Of a stretch of 64,000 nucleotides of DNA, positions 51,958 through 61,584 are shown one piece after another. The stretch's first letter is position 1. Every line of letters starts with the position of its first letter. The position numbers and the translations under genes were made by a program. The stretch comes from an uncultured Mycoplasmatota bacterium (GTDB taxonomy: Bacteria; Bacillota_I; Bacilli_A; RF39; UBA660). The stretch is from NCBI GenBank assembly GCA_947652325.1, contig CANTCQ010000003.1, positions 1 to 64,000 on the forward strand. Direction: 5' to 3'. The notes beneath the pieces were generated by a model that saw only the letters and a program-made list of their open reading frames with translations, was not told where the DNA came from and made no database searches.

Positions 51958-53754
51958 ATGAAACAAGAAAAAATAAGAAACTTTTCGATTATTGCTCACA
52001 TAGACCATGGAAAAAGTACGCTTGCAGATAGAATGCTTGAACTTACAGGTGCTGTAGAGAAAAGAGAAATGGTAAGCCAAGTTTTAGACAGTATGGATTT
52101 GGAACGTGAACGTGGGATTACTATAAAACTAAATGCGGTTCGCCTAAACTATAAATATAAAGAAGAAGAGTATATTTTAAACTTAATTGATACTCCAGGA
52201 CATGTCGATTTTTCTTATGAAGTATCAAGAAGTTTAGCAGCTTGTGAAGGAGCCATTTTAGTTGTTGATGCCGCCCAAGGAATAGAAGCCCAAACACTAG
52301 CAAATTTATACCTAGCCATGCAAAACGATTTAACCATAATTCCTGTAATTAATAAAATTGATTTGCCAAACGCAGATGTTCCCAAAGTAAAAGAAGAACT
52401 AAAAAAAGTTTTAGGTTTTAAAGAAGAAGAAATCTTACTTTGTAGTGGAAAAACAGGAGTAGGAGTAGATGCTCTTTTAAATGCAATAATAGAGCGTATT
52501 GCCCCTCCTAAAAATAACATAGAAAAACCTCTTCGAGCTCTTATTTTTGATTCTTATTTTGACCCTTACAAAGGAGTCGTTGCTTTAATAAAAGTGGTAG
52601 ATGGTAAACTAAAAGTAAAAGATACGATTCTGATGATGGCCAACAACACAAGTTTTGAAATTACAGAATTAGGTGTCCATACCCCAAAAGAAAAAAAATT
52701 AGATGTTTTAGAAAGCGGCGAAGTTGGTTATATCGCGGCGAGTATCAAAGATATTACAAGTGTAGAAGTCGGAGATACAATTACCTTAAAAGAAAACGAA
52801 GCTGCCTCACCACTTGCAGGATACAAAAAAATGAAACCAATGGTTTACTCTGGAATTTTTCCAGTAGAACCCAATCAGTATGAAAATTTAAAAGAAGCCA
52901 TTGAGAAACTAAAACTAAACGATGCAGCTCTAACCTATGAACCAGAAACTTCAGAAGCACTAGGTTTTGGTTTTCGTATGGGATTTTTAGGTTTACTTCA
53001 TATGGACATTATAATTACGCGTATGGAGCGAGAATTTGGAATCGAAATCATTGCAACCAGTCCAAGCGTTATTTACAAACTAACCCAAACAAATGGAGAA
53101 GTATATGATATCGATTCTCCAAATAAAATGCCGAATGCCACTTACATAAAAAAGATTGAAGAACCTTATATTTATACTAATATCATTGTTCCAAGTGAAT
53201 ACATCGGTGCAATTATGGAACTATGCCAAAATAAACGAGGAATATATAAATCTCTTGAATACATTGATGATGCACGAGTAAACATTCATTACGAAATCCC
53301 TTTATCAGAAATTGTCTACGACTTTTTCGACCGTTTAAAAAGTACCACAAAAGGATACGCATCTTTCGATTATGAACTATGCGGGTACAAAGAATCAAAT
53401 CTTGTCAAAATGGATATCTTACTAAACGGAGAAGTAGTAGATGCTCTATCCATTATTGTACATAAAGACTTTGCCTATAATAGGGGCCGTAGCGTAGTAG
53501 AAAAACTAAAAAATATTATTCCTCGTCAAATGTTTCAAGTTCCTATTCAAGCAAGTATTGGTTCTAAAGTCATAGCGCGTGAAAACATAAGTGCCATGAA
53601 AAAAAACGTTTTAGCAAAATGTTATGGTGGAGATATCACCAGAAAAAGAAAACTATTAGAAAAACAAAAAGAAGGAAAGAAAAAAATGAAGATGCTCGGA
53701 AGTGTTGAAGTACCAAAAGAAGCATTTTTGGAGATTTTAAAGGAGGAAAATTAA
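51958..53754 (+). CDS. lepA: Elongation factor 4 (LepA)
   Basis: 598 residues. [16 protein letters not shown] (G1), [26 protein letters not shown] (G3) and NKIDLP (G4) are present, and the C-terminal domain [22 protein letters not shown] is unique to LepA. It back-translocates or remodels stalled ribosomes. TATAAT is near 51937; ATG follows with weak SD. Confidence 0.97.
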   Translation: MKQEKIRNFSIIAHIDHGKSTLADRMLELTGAVEKREMVSQVLDSMDLERERGITIKLNAVRLNYKYKEEEYILNLIDTPGHVDFSYEVSRSLAACEGAILVVDAAQGIEAQTLANLYLAMQNDLTIIPVINKIDLPNADVPKVKEELKKVLGFKEEEILLCSGKTGVGVDALLNAIIERIAPPKNNIEKPLRALIFDSYFDPYKGVVALIKVVDGKLKVKDTILMMANNTSFEITELGVHTPKEKKLDVLESGEVGYIAASIKDITSVEVGDTITLKENEAASPLAGYKKMKPMVYSGIFPVEPNQYENLKEAIEKLKLNDAALTYEPETSEALGFGFRMGFLGLLHMDIIITRMEREFGIEIIATSPSVIYKLTQTNGEVYDIDSPNKMPNATYIKKIEEPYIYTNIIVPSEYIGAIMELCQNKRGIYKSLEYIDDARVNIHYEIPLSEIVYDFFDRLKSTTKGYASFDYELCGYKESNLVKMDILLNGEVVDALSIIVHKDFAYNRGRSVVEKLKNIIPRQMFQVPIQASIGSKVIARENISAMKKNVLAKCYGGDITRKRKLLEKQKEGKKKMKMLGSVEVPKEAFLEILKEEN

Positions 53755-54903
53755 GTGTTAGATGCAGAAAAAATTCAAAAAGTAGTCGATTGTATTTTAA
53801 AAAAAGAGCTTACAATATCAGAAATAAACCAAGAAACGGGTTTTTCTGAAAGAACCATTCAAAATTATATTAAAGCGCTTAATAATCCAAAATATTCAAA
53901 TGTTTTTAATCCAGAACTTTACGATAAAGTAAGAGAAAAACAAATTGAAATAGGAAAGGAAAGAAAAAAATCAGGAGGAAGTAAAGGTAAAAAAAATGTT
54001 GTAACTTCTTTTAATAAAGATTTAGCTATAGCAAATTTAATTTTGGCAAATAATCTAACCATTGAACAAGCAGCATCCAAAATGCAAGTGGATCCTAACT
54101 TGTTATATAATCTTCTTGTAGAAATTAAGGAAGAAAAGTTAAAGGAAAAATTGGGACCTATATTAAAATTTTATAAAAAAGGTAAGCTTTCACAATTACC
54201 ACATGAAACACAAATAGAAATAATCTTAATGGCATTAACATTTCGTGTATCTTTTAAAACACTCATAACAATGTTTAATACAACACAAAAAGATTTATTA
54301 GAAATGCTAGCAAACTTTAAAAATTTAGAATATGCAATTAAGTACTTAGACTTAGAAACAAAAAATGAAGATGAGATAAATGAGAGAGTAGCATATGTAC
54401 ATGCAAAAAATTATTGGTCAGCTCGAAATAAATTATTAAAAAAACTAAATGAAACAATTGCTTGCAATAATAAAAAAGAAATTGAAAAATTAAAATTTGA
54501 ATTAAAAAATCTACGAAATGAAATTGATGATACACAAGCTAGCAAAATAGCAAATAAAAAATTTAAAGATTTAACGACTATAGAGAGAAATATAATAGCG
54601 CGTTATCGTTTAAAATATAAACAATCGAGAAGAATAAGTGCGGAAATTTTTCATTTTAATGTAAGGTCTATAGAAATTTGTGAGAAAGAATTGGCGCAAA
54701 CGGATAAAATATATGCGGAAAAGATTGATTTTTTAAACAGTTTGAATTTTAATCAATTTTATGCAACTCTTTATCAAAAAAATAGAGAAGGACAATCTGC
54801 TGATATAACTAAAAGTTTTATGAAGTCACTTAATACAAATAGTGAGTTTTTTGAAGATGCAATAGCAGAAGCAAAATCAACTCGGGGGGGGGGTACTAGA
54901 TAA
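53755..54903 (+). CDS. HTH protein, SpoIIID-like N-terminus
   Basis: 382 residues from GTG 53755 (AAAGGAGG upstream). The first ~75 residues, with LTISEINQETGFSERTIQNYI then NPELYDKVRE and KKSGGSKGKK, recall SpoIIID (HTH, then NP-x-L...V..., then RGG). Two further HTH-like segments follow (LTIEQAASKMQVD; VSFKTLITMFNTT), then a coiled coil. A sporulation or replication-type DNA-binding role is possible but unproven. The last codons run into a G10 tract. Confidence 0.5.
   Translation: MLDAEKIQKVVDCILKKELTISEINQETGFSERTIQNYIKALNNPKYSNVFNPELYDKVREKQIEIGKERKKSGGSKGKKNVVTSFNKDLAIANLILANNLTIEQAASKMQVDPNLLYNLLVEIKEEKLKEKLGPILKFYKKGKLSQLPHETQIEIILMALTFRVSFKTLITMFNTTQKDLLEMLANFKNLEYAIKYLDLETKNEDEINERVAYVHAKNYWSARNKLLKKLNETIACNNKKEIEKLKFELKNLRNEIDDTQASKIANKKFKDLTTIERNIIARYRLKYKQSRRISAEIFHFNVRSIEICEKELAQTDKIYAEKIDFLNSLNFNQFYATLYQKNREGQSADITKSFMKSLNTNSEFFEDAIAEAKSTRGGGTR
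54884..54893 (+). repeat. G10 homopolymer
   Basis: Ten consecutive G in a ~28% GC sequence, inside the last codons of the HTH gene. Losing one G would extend the protein by about eight codons past the present stop; gaining one would end it two codons earlier. Confidence 0.95.
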
Positions 54904-54923
54904 ATTTATCTGGATATAAGCCT

Positions 54924-55139
54924 ATGAATAGCAAAAAGGAAAAAGAAAAAACATTAAAAGCATTACGAAATAATCTCAAAAATGCACGTTCTGAAGATGA
55001 TATAAGGGCTGTCTTTTTTACATTTCTAGAGAAAAAAAACATTACCTCAAAAGATATTGAAAAGACTATAGAAAACATCCCTTTTCCAAAAGAGATTGCT
55101 TTTGATGAAGAAGAGGAAGAGGCAATAAAAAGGAAGTAG
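54924..55139 (+). CDS. Small charged protein before hemW
   Basis: 71 residues from ATG 54924. Lysine-rich helices then an acidic tail (FDEEEEEAIKRK). SD is weak. Seven bases later GTG 55145 of hemW begins. No family recognised. Confidence 0.5.
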   Translation: MNSKKEKEKTLKALRNNLKNARSEDDIRAVFFTFLEKKNITSKDIEKTIENIPFPKEIAFDEEEEEAIKRK

Positions 55140-55144
55140 TAAAA

Positions 55145-56239
55145 GTGAAAGAAGAAGTAAAGTCCATATACATTCATATTCCATTTTGTAAAACCATCTG
55201 TTCTTACTGTGATTTTTGCAAGGTTTTTTATAACGAATTGTGGGTAAGAAACTATTTAGAATGTCTAAAAATAGAAATAGATGACACTTATAACAATGAA
55301 CTACTTGAATCCATTTATATTGGAGGAGGGACACCTTCTTCTTTAAGTCAAAAAAATTTAGAACGTTTATTTGAAATTATAAAAAGTTTAAATACCAGAA
55401 AGTTAAAAGAATTTACATTTGAATGCAATTTAAACGATATTAACGAGAATCTTTTAAGTACTTTAAAAAACAATGGCGTAAATCGCCTAAGTATTGGAAT
55501 AGAGTCCTTTCACAAAGAAAAATTAAAATACATGGGAAGAAATCATACTTTAGAAGAAGCAGAAGAAAAAATATATCTTTGCAGAAAAATGGGATTTATG
55601 AATATCAATATCGATTTTATTTATGGTTTTGCTTTTGAGAATATAAAAACATTAAAAAAAGACATAAAACAAATTTTATCCTTAAAACCAGACCATATTA
55701 GTACTTATAGCTTGATGATAGAAGAAGGAACTCTTTTACATTTAAATAAATTTAAAAGAGCAACAGATGAAGAAGATGCTTTGATGTATGAAACCATCTG
55801 TGATGTATTAGAACTAAGAAAATACAATCACTACGAAGTAAGTAACTTCGCCCTAAAAAACAAAGAATCCATTCATAATCTTCGCTATTGGCAAAACAAA
55901 GAATACTTTGGCTTTGGTCTTGGAGCATCTGGTTATATAGATAAAATTAGATACACCAATACAAAGTCATTAACCAAATATTTAAAACAAGACTTTTCAG
56001 GTGAAAAAGAACTTCTTTCTCCAAGAGATATTATGAATAATCATATGATGCTAGGCTTTCGGCTTTTAAAAGGAATTAATATCAAAGAATTTGAAACACT
56101 CTATCATGTAAAAATGGAATCAACTTATCCTATAAATCCTCTTGTGAAAAATAAAGATTTAATTATAAAAAAAGGCAATATTTTTATAAATCCGGACAAA
56201 CTATATATAATGAATGAAATATTATTAAAAATGATATAG
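55145..56239 (+). CDS. hemW: Radical SAM protein HemW
   Basis: 364 residues from GTG 55145 (AAGGAAGTAG upstream). YIHIPFCKTICSYCDFC has the C-x3-C-x2-C cluster plus the following cysteine typical of HemW/HemN-like proteins. YIGGGTPSSLS and FECNLNDIN follow. In HemW it probably acts as a heme chaperone rather than as coproporphyrinogen dehydrogenase. The lepA-hemW order is as in Bacillus, with two extra genes between. Confidence 0.93.
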   Translation: MKEEVKSIYIHIPFCKTICSYCDFCKVFYNELWVRNYLECLKIEIDDTYNNELLESIYIGGGTPSSLSQKNLERLFEIIKSLNTRKLKEFTFECNLNDINENLLSTLKNNGVNRLSIGIESFHKEKLKYMGRNHTLEEAEEKIYLCRKMGFMNINIDFIYGFAFENIKTLKKDIKQILSLKPDHISTYSLMIEEGTLLHLNKFKRATDEEDALMYETICDVLELRKYNHYEVSNFALKNKESIHNLRYWQNKEYFGFGLGASGYIDKIRYTNTKSLTKYLKQDFSGEKELLSPRDIMNNHMMLGFRLLKGINIKEFETLYHVKMESTYPINPLVKNKDLIIKKGNIFINPDKLYIMNEILLKMI

Positions 56240-56250
56240 AGGTGTTTGCT

Positions 56251-56715
56251 TTGAAAAAAATAGCTTTGCTCTTTATTTTCTTTATCTTTTGGCCAAACAT
56301 TGTTTTGGCTAGTGAAATTTCTTTAGAAGATTTGAAAATTAAAAATGGGGAATTGTCTCCAGTATTCAATTCATTAAATAATGAATACACAGTTACACTT
56401 GCCAAAGAAGAATATAATATTGAAATGGAATATAAAGTAGTAGAAGGAATTACAGTGTCCATTTTAGATAACTTTGATTTAGCAAACAACTCAAAAGTAA
56501 CTCTTCTTTTGACAGATGAAAAAGAAAAAACGGAATATCATTTGTATATTCTAAAAGAAGAGGAAGAACAAGTAATACAAACTTTTAAAGAAGAAACAAA
56601 TACAAAGGAAGGGAATGTAATGTATCAGTACAAAATATTTATTATTCCCGCAGTGTGTTTTTTAGCTATTTTGATAACGTTTAAGTGTTTATTTCCCAAA
56701 AAGAATAAAAAATAA
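56251..56715 (+). CDS. Membrane protein with cadherin-like beta-sandwich domain
   Basis: 154 residues from TTG 56251 (GAGGTG upstream). Signal peptide (about 1-20), then LEDLKIKNGELSPVF...YTVTLAKEEYNIEMEY, the pattern of cadherin-like beta-sandwich domains (PF12733), an acidic linker, and a C-terminal membrane helix (IIPAVCFLAILITFKCLF). Probably surface-exposed. Function unknown. Confidence 0.75.
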   Translation: MKKIALLFIFFIFWPNIVLASEISLEDLKIKNGELSPVFNSLNNEYTVTLAKEEYNIEMEYKVVEGITVSILDNFDLANNSKVTLLLTDEKEKTEYHLYILKEEEEQVIQTFKEETNTKEGNVMYQYKIFIIPAVCFLAILITFKCLFPKKNKK

Positions 56716-56748
56716 ATCATCTAATATATTGTATTAGGTGATTTTTTT
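56714..56748 (+). terminator. Terminator hairpin overlapping the next gene's RBS and start
   Basis: AAATCATCTAATA (56714-56726) pairs with TATTAGGTGATTT (56732-56744) with one G-T pair, then T's. The right arm holds the AGGTG ribosome-binding site of the gdpD-like gene and its TTG start sits in the T-run. Confidence 0.8.
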
Positions 56749-57364
56749 GAAATTTATAGCCCATCGGGGACTTCGAACAGAAACAATAAAAGAAAATACA
56801 ATATATGCTTTTCAAAATGCAATTGCAAATGAAAAAATAGCTGGATTTGAATTTGATATTCGAAAAACATTGGATAATCAATTTGTAGTGAATCACAATG
56901 CATTTATTAAAACGAGTTTAATTAAAAGAAAAACTTACAAATATTTAAAAAAGAAATATAATTTACCACTTTTACAAGAAGTATTAGAACTTGAAACTGA
57001 TAAAATAATGTTAGTGGAAATAAAAGACAGAAATTTGCCTTACCGAAAATTAATTAAAATTTTTAAACAGTATCAAGATAAAAATATTTATGTAATGAGT
57101 TTTCATAACAAAGTAATTGAAAAATTAAAAAAGAAAAATGCTCCTATAAAACTAGGAATACTAAATTATATTTTAAATTCAGAAGCGGATTACAATTTAG
57201 ATTTTATTGCCCTTTTAAATAATTTAGCTACCCCTCATCTTGTAGAAGAATATAAACGCAGAAATGTAGAAGTTCTTTATTACGGCATTATAAACGAAGA
57301 AGAAGATTTAATGGATGAAAATGGCATTTATATAGTAGATAGAGTGCCTAAAAATAGAAATTGA
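56747..57364 (+). CDS. Glycerophosphodiester phosphodiesterase family protein
   Basis: 205 residues from TTG 56747 (AGGTG upstream, inside a hairpin). KFIAHRGLRTETIKENT, GFEFDIRKT and VVNHN give the H...E-x-D...H catalytic set of GDPD; IMLVEIKDR adds the later Glu-x-Lys. It likely hydrolyses glycerophosphodiesters in the cytoplasm. A small member of the family. Confidence 0.88.
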   Translation: MKFIAHRGLRTETIKENTIYAFQNAIANEKIAGFEFDIRKTLDNQFVVNHNAFIKTSLIKRKTYKYLKKKYNLPLLQEVLELETDKIMLVEIKDRNLPYRKLIKIFKQYQDKNIYVMSFHNKVIEKLKKKNAPIKLGILNYILNSEADYNLDFIALLNNLATPHLVEEYKRRNVEVLYYGIINEEEDLMDENGIYIVDRVPKNRN

Positions 57365-57435
57365 TTTTAAAAGATAAATATGTTAATATAGTAAGCAAAA
57401 AAGAAAGGTTTATTGTAAAAACAAAGGTTGAATAA

Positions 57436-58116
57436 ATGAAACTATCCGATTTAAAATTGAGTGAGGTTTTATCTTATGCATTTGAATCTTTAGTACTTGG
57501 AAATCCGGATGCAAGAGAAAACATAGAAAAAATTGTATATACCAAAAATACAGATACTTTACCAGTTACGTGTGATGTGGGAATAGTATTTGGAGGGTTT
57601 TCTATGATTCCTCATCGCGTTGAAAAAGCAGAAAGACTTTATAAAGAAGGGTTACTTGAAAAAATAATCGTAACCGGCGGAATAGGATATTTAAGTAAAG
57701 ACCGTGTAACTCCTGAAGCGGTAAAAATGCAAGACTATTTGTTTGAAAAGGGAATTCCTAAAAAGGATATTCTATTAGAAGACAAAGCAAGAAGTACTTT
57801 TGAAAATATTAAGTATTCTCTAGAATTGATAAAAGAAAAATGTGATTTAGAAAAAATGAAACTTGCTTTAATTACTTCGGATTTTCATTTAAGAAGATGT
57901 ACTGGGATGACTCTTATGGCAACTAATAATAAAACAGATATTTTTGGTTGTGGTGCAAAAGATGGAATAACAGATATCGAGAGTTGGTATACTTCCACCT
58001 CAACACAAATTACTATTTATCATGAAGCATTGAATCTTCGCTACTATACGAAACATGGAGATATGTGTGATTTAGAAATTGATGATTTAAAACGAAAAAG
58101 AATAAGAAGCAAGTAA
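57436..58116 (+). CDS. YdcF/SanA family (DUF218) protein
   Basis: 226 residues. VGIVFGGFSMIPHRVEKAERLYKEG, IIVTGGIGYLS, DILLEDKARSTFENI and LITSDFHLRRC follow the DUF218 pattern. Some relatives act in envelope or undecaprenyl-linked biology; here no membrane helix is present, so it is the soluble YdcF kind. ATG 57436 follows AAAGGTTG. Confidence 0.88.
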   Translation: MKLSDLKLSEVLSYAFESLVLGNPDARENIEKIVYTKNTDTLPVTCDVGIVFGGFSMIPHRVEKAERLYKEGLLEKIIVTGGIGYLSKDRVTPEAVKMQDYLFEKGIPKKDILLEDKARSTFENIKYSLELIKEKCDLEKMKLALITSDFHLRRCTGMTLMATNNKTDIFGCGAKDGITDIESWYTSTSTQITIYHEALNLRYYTKHGDMCDLEIDDLKRKRIRSK

Positions 58117-58135
58117 GAAAGAGCTTGTTTTTTTT
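58107..58135 (+). terminator. Terminator after DUF218 gene
   Basis: AAGCAAG (58107-58113) pairs with CTTGTTT (58124-58130) with one G-T pair, then T's. It overlaps the stop codon. Confidence 0.7.
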
Positions 58136-58236
58136 ATAAAATACTCTAATAGGAAGATTTACAATCTTACTTTTTACCTATTCCAAGACCAAAAAACTTA
58201 TGTTATAATCATGTCTAGAATAAGGATGTGTTTAAA

Positions 58237-60381
58237 ATGCTAAACGAAGAGCAAGAAAAAACAGAAGAAAACAATCAAATATTTGAAGTAGAAAATCCAA
58301 AAGAGGAAAAAAGTCCTGAATTAGAAGAACAAAAAGACATGAATTTTTTCATGCAACCCCCAGAAGAACCAAAAAAACAAAAGAAAAATCCATTTAAAAA
58401 GATAAAAGAATGGTGGAATAAAAGAAATAAAAAGCAAAAAATATTGATTATTTCTGGATTAGTTGTATTATTAATTGCAATAGGAGTTGGAATATTCTTC
58501 TTAGTAAAAACGATGCACAAAGAAGAGGAAGTAATTCCGCCAGTAGATGTTATTGTCCAAGAAGAAAACTATCGTTATGAAAACGGAACCTTAATATTTT
58601 TAAACAGTAACAAAGAAGAAATAGGTTCTTATACTTGTAAAAACCAAAATGAAGAATTATGCTTTGTATCTTTTAATAGTACAGAAGATAATTTTGATAT
58701 AGAAAAAAAAGTTTATGAAAACAATGCTCCTGTTATGACAAGAACCCAAATTATGAAAAACAATTTTGTATTCATAAATGACAATGTAAGAAAAGAAGAT
58801 AATTTAATTACTCTTTACAATATCAAAGAAGCAAAAGAACTAGAAACCTACCAACTTGTAAAAAAAGCAAATACAGAAGATACAGTCATTCTAAAAAATA
58901 CAGATGGTAAATATGGAGTTCTAGCATTCACAGAAACAGAAACCACAAATAAAATGGATTTCCAATTTGATTATCTAGGATTTACTGGAAATAAAGAAAA
59001 TTATTATGTATCCATTCAAAGTGGCCGCAATCTAATTGTCGATGAAACAGGAAAAAGCATAAGCAAAGCCATAAATGGAGAAATTAAAAATTTAAACAAA
59101 TCCTATGTGAAAGTAAAACAACCAACTGGTGGTTATGAAGTTTACAATTACAACAACCAAAACGTATTTAATGAAGTATTTGAATACGTAGAATTATACG
59201 AAGACTATGCGGTTTTAATTCAAGATGGAAAAATGATGCTAAAATTTTATGACAAGAACAAATTAAACGAAGAAGCCATTACTCTAAATAACAAAGAATA
59301 TGTAAAAACAAATGTATACGATGAAGATAACGTCCTAAAAGAAACAAAAGAATCTTTTAGTATAGAAGAGAACAACAATATAATTACGATTACGATTATA
59401 AAAGACACAGATAAAGCAACAGTATCCGTAAATAAACAAGAGGGAAATATAAGCAAATCTTTAAAGAACATCAATTATTTTGACGGTAAACTATACATTT
59501 ATCGTGATAGTGCTAAAACAGATTTAATGGGTTCTTATACTTGTGCTAACAAAAATAACGTAAGTGCAAATACATTAAGCAATTGTTCTCTGGCAACCGA
59601 TACAGTATTTGAAGACAACGATTATGAAATACCAGGAACACCAGGAGTAATTCCAGTTCTAAACGATAGATTTGTATTCATAAGTGATAACCCAGAATTA
59701 GTAAACGATTCTAATAAAACTATAGTTCTTTATGACTTAAAAAAAGGAAGTAGTCTTGGCAAATACGCCGAAGTAAACACCTATTCTTATACCGGAACGA
59801 ACGAAATTACTTTCTCGACAGTAAACGAACTAAAAGTGGTTGCCAAAAACCAAAGTGGTAAATTTGGAGTTATTAAAATTAACCAAAACGATGTTACGGG
59901 ACATATTAGTTTTAATTACAGTGAAATGGAATCCCTAAGAGACTATTATGTAGCAAAAGATGCAAATGGTTATCTTCTACTTTCCAAAAGCAATGGTTCT
60001 AGTATTACAAGTGCTATTCCTTATAAAATTAGAAACTACAATACAGAATACGTAAAAGTAATCAATAATGGAAATTATTATGTATATAATTTAAAAGGGA
60101 AACAAATTACGGAAGATTCTTATAAATATATTGAGTTATACAATCATTGTTTTGCGGCAGTAACGAGTAACAATAAGTTAAAATTATTTACATATGATTC
60201 TCCAGAAAAGAACGTTCTAGAACCAAAAGATATACAACTTAATTCAACAAAATATTATGGAAATGGAACCCTTGCTTTTAAGATAAATGAAAATGGCTAT
60301 CGTTATGAAGTTTTAATAGGGTCCGATGCTAACACTTATATTCCTGTGACATCAGGTGAAATAGAACATAAGGAAAGATAA
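58237..60381 (+). CDS. Membrane-anchored WG-repeat-like protein, long form
   Basis: 714 residues from ATG 58237 (AAGGATG upstream). Acidic cytoplasmic N-terminus, a basic stretch (KKIKEWWNKRNKK), one membrane helix (about 73-95), then a large outer part built of repeats such as GKYGVLAFTETET and GKFGVIKINQNDV, each followed by F-x-Y, resembling WG/KWG beta repeats. Two larger halves (each starting near a SYTC...C unit) suggest internal duplication. Possibly a surface sensor or wall-binding protein. Confidence 0.65.
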   Translation: MLNEEQEKTEENNQIFEVENPKEEKSPELEEQKDMNFFMQPPEEPKKQKKNPFKKIKEWWNKRNKKQKILIISGLVVLLIAIGVGIFFLVKTMHKEEEVIPPVDVIVQEENYRYENGTLIFLNSNKEEIGSYTCKNQNEELCFVSFNSTEDNFDIEKKVYENNAPVMTRTQIMKNNFVFINDNVRKEDNLITLYNIKEAKELETYQLVKKANTEDTVILKNTDGKYGVLAFTETETTNKMDFQFDYLGFTGNKENYYVSIQSGRNLIVDETGKSISKAINGEIKNLNKSYVKVKQPTGGYEVYNYNNQNVFNEVFEYVELYEDYAVLIQDGKMMLKFYDKNKLNEEAITLNNKEYVKTNVYDEDNVLKETKESFSIEENNNIITITIIKDTDKATVSVNKQEGNISKSLKNINYFDGKLYIYRDSAKTDLMGSYTCANKNNVSANTLSNCSLATDTVFEDNDYEIPGTPGVIPVLNDRFVFISDNPELVNDSNKTIVLYDLKKGSSLGKYAEVNTYSYTGTNEITFSTVNELKVVAKNQSGKFGVIKINQNDVTGHISFNYSEMESLRDYYVAKDANGYLLLSKSNGSSITSAIPYKIRNYNTEYVKVINNGNYYVYNLKGKQITEDSYKYIELYNHCFAAVTSNNKLKLFTYDSPEKNVLEPKDIQLNSTKYYGNGTLAFKINENGYRYEVLIGSDANTYIPVTSGEIEHKER

Positions 60382-60383
60382 AA

Positions 60384-61334
60384 ATGAATGATAAGAAAAT
60401 AACGTTTTATATAATAGTGATTCTTTTAATTATAACTACTCCTTTGGCAATTTTAGGAACTACCCTTCATATAAAAAATAAACCAAAAGAAAAAGTAGCA
60501 GAAACGCAAGAATTTTTTTATAACGGAAAATTGCATTTTTATACAGAAGGAAAATTAATCGGAACTTATACTTGCGAAAATCCTGAAGGATACTGTGATT
60601 ATGCAATTTCTAAAAATCAAAAAGAATATATGTTAGAAGAATATATTCCAGAAAAGCGAGAAAAAATCAATATAATAAAAAATAAATATTCTTTTTTAAT
60701 CGATGCTAAAACAGAAGAATTACAAGAAGCAGAAATTATTCTTTTTGATATTGTAAATAATAAAGAGATAGGAAAATTTAAAGAAGTAAAGAATTATGGA
60801 ATAGGAATTGAAAATGATATTTATATTGTCAAAAATATTCAAAATTTATGGGGAGTTATTCAATTTGATGATACAGCAGATGTAAAAATGCCTTTTGAAT
60901 ATGATTATATTGCTCTATCAAATCAAATAAGTAGTTCTAATAAAATATATGCAAACACTTTTGCTACTTTAAAGGATAATAAATGGCAATTAGTAGACTG
61001 CGAAAATAATAAAAAAACAATACCATTGGAACAAAATATCATATCTTATAATGAAGAATATATTATATTAGAAACAAATGGAAGTAAGATTATAATAGAT
61101 TATACAGGGAAAATAAGTTTAGAGGGTTCATACAAAAACTTACAATTTTATGAAAAATATTTGGGAATTACAAATCATTCAAATGAATTTTATTTATATG
61201 ATTTAGAATCGAAAAAAATAATATCCAATTCTCATAAAATCAATAATGATAGGGATGTAAATATTAAAATAACAAGTAACAAAATAGAAATAGAAATTGC
61301 AGGAACAAACGTGGAAAACATTGCAATTTATTAA
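60384..61334 (+). CDS. Membrane-anchored WG-repeat-like protein, short paralogue
   Basis: 316 residues. N-terminal membrane helix (about 8-27), then the same GTYTC-x-NPEGYC, NLWGVIQFDDTADVKMPFEYDY order as one half of the upstream protein. It starts two bases after it, so the pair is one operon. Its short length equals about one duplicated half of the long form. Confidence 0.65.
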   Translation: MNDKKITFYIIVILLIITTPLAILGTTLHIKNKPKEKVAETQEFFYNGKLHFYTEGKLIGTYTCENPEGYCDYAISKNQKEYMLEEYIPEKREKINIIKNKYSFLIDAKTEELQEAEIILFDIVNNKEIGKFKEVKNYGIGIENDIYIVKNIQNLWGVIQFDDTADVKMPFEYDYIALSNQISSSNKIYANTFATLKDNKWQLVDCENNKKTIPLEQNIISYNEEYIILETNGSKIIIDYTGKISLEGSYKNLQFYEKYLGITNHSNEFYLYDLESKKIISNSHKINNDRDVNIKITSNKIEIEIAGTNVENIAIY

Positions 61335-61349
61335 AGAGTAAGATAAAAT
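61321..61349 (+). promoter_or_regulatory. Promoter of the valine T-box unit
   Basis: TTGCAA (61321-61326), 17 bp, TAAAAT (61344-61349). It lies over the end of the short WG-repeat gene. Confidence 0.65.
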
Positions 61350-61355
61350 AAACAA

Positions 61356-61584
61356 AAGCGAAGAAACTGAGAAGTAAAAAGAAAACATTTTTTAGAGAGC
61401 TTATGGAAGGTGAAAATAAGCAATTGTCTCTTTTGAAAGTAGCAGTGGAGCCTATAAACTGAAAATAAGTAAGTTTTTTACGTGTTTCTCGCGTTAAGAG
61501 AAAATGAAGCGTATGATTTTTTATCATAAAGTAAGGTGGTACCGCGGGAAACTCGTCCTTATATCTATAAGGAGGAGTTTTTTT
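61356..61584 (+). promoter_or_regulatory. Valine T-box riboswitch with terminator
   Basis: A full-length T-box. AAGGTGGTACCGCGG (61533-61547) is the antiterminator core; its TGGT pairs with ACCA of tRNA-Val (A73). A candidate GUA specifier is at 61439-61441. The terminator is 61549-61562 paired with 61567-61580, plus T-run. Its right arm holds the GGAGGAG ribosome-binding site of the HD gene. Uncharged tRNA-Val would favour reading through to the HD gene and valS. Confidence 0.88.
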
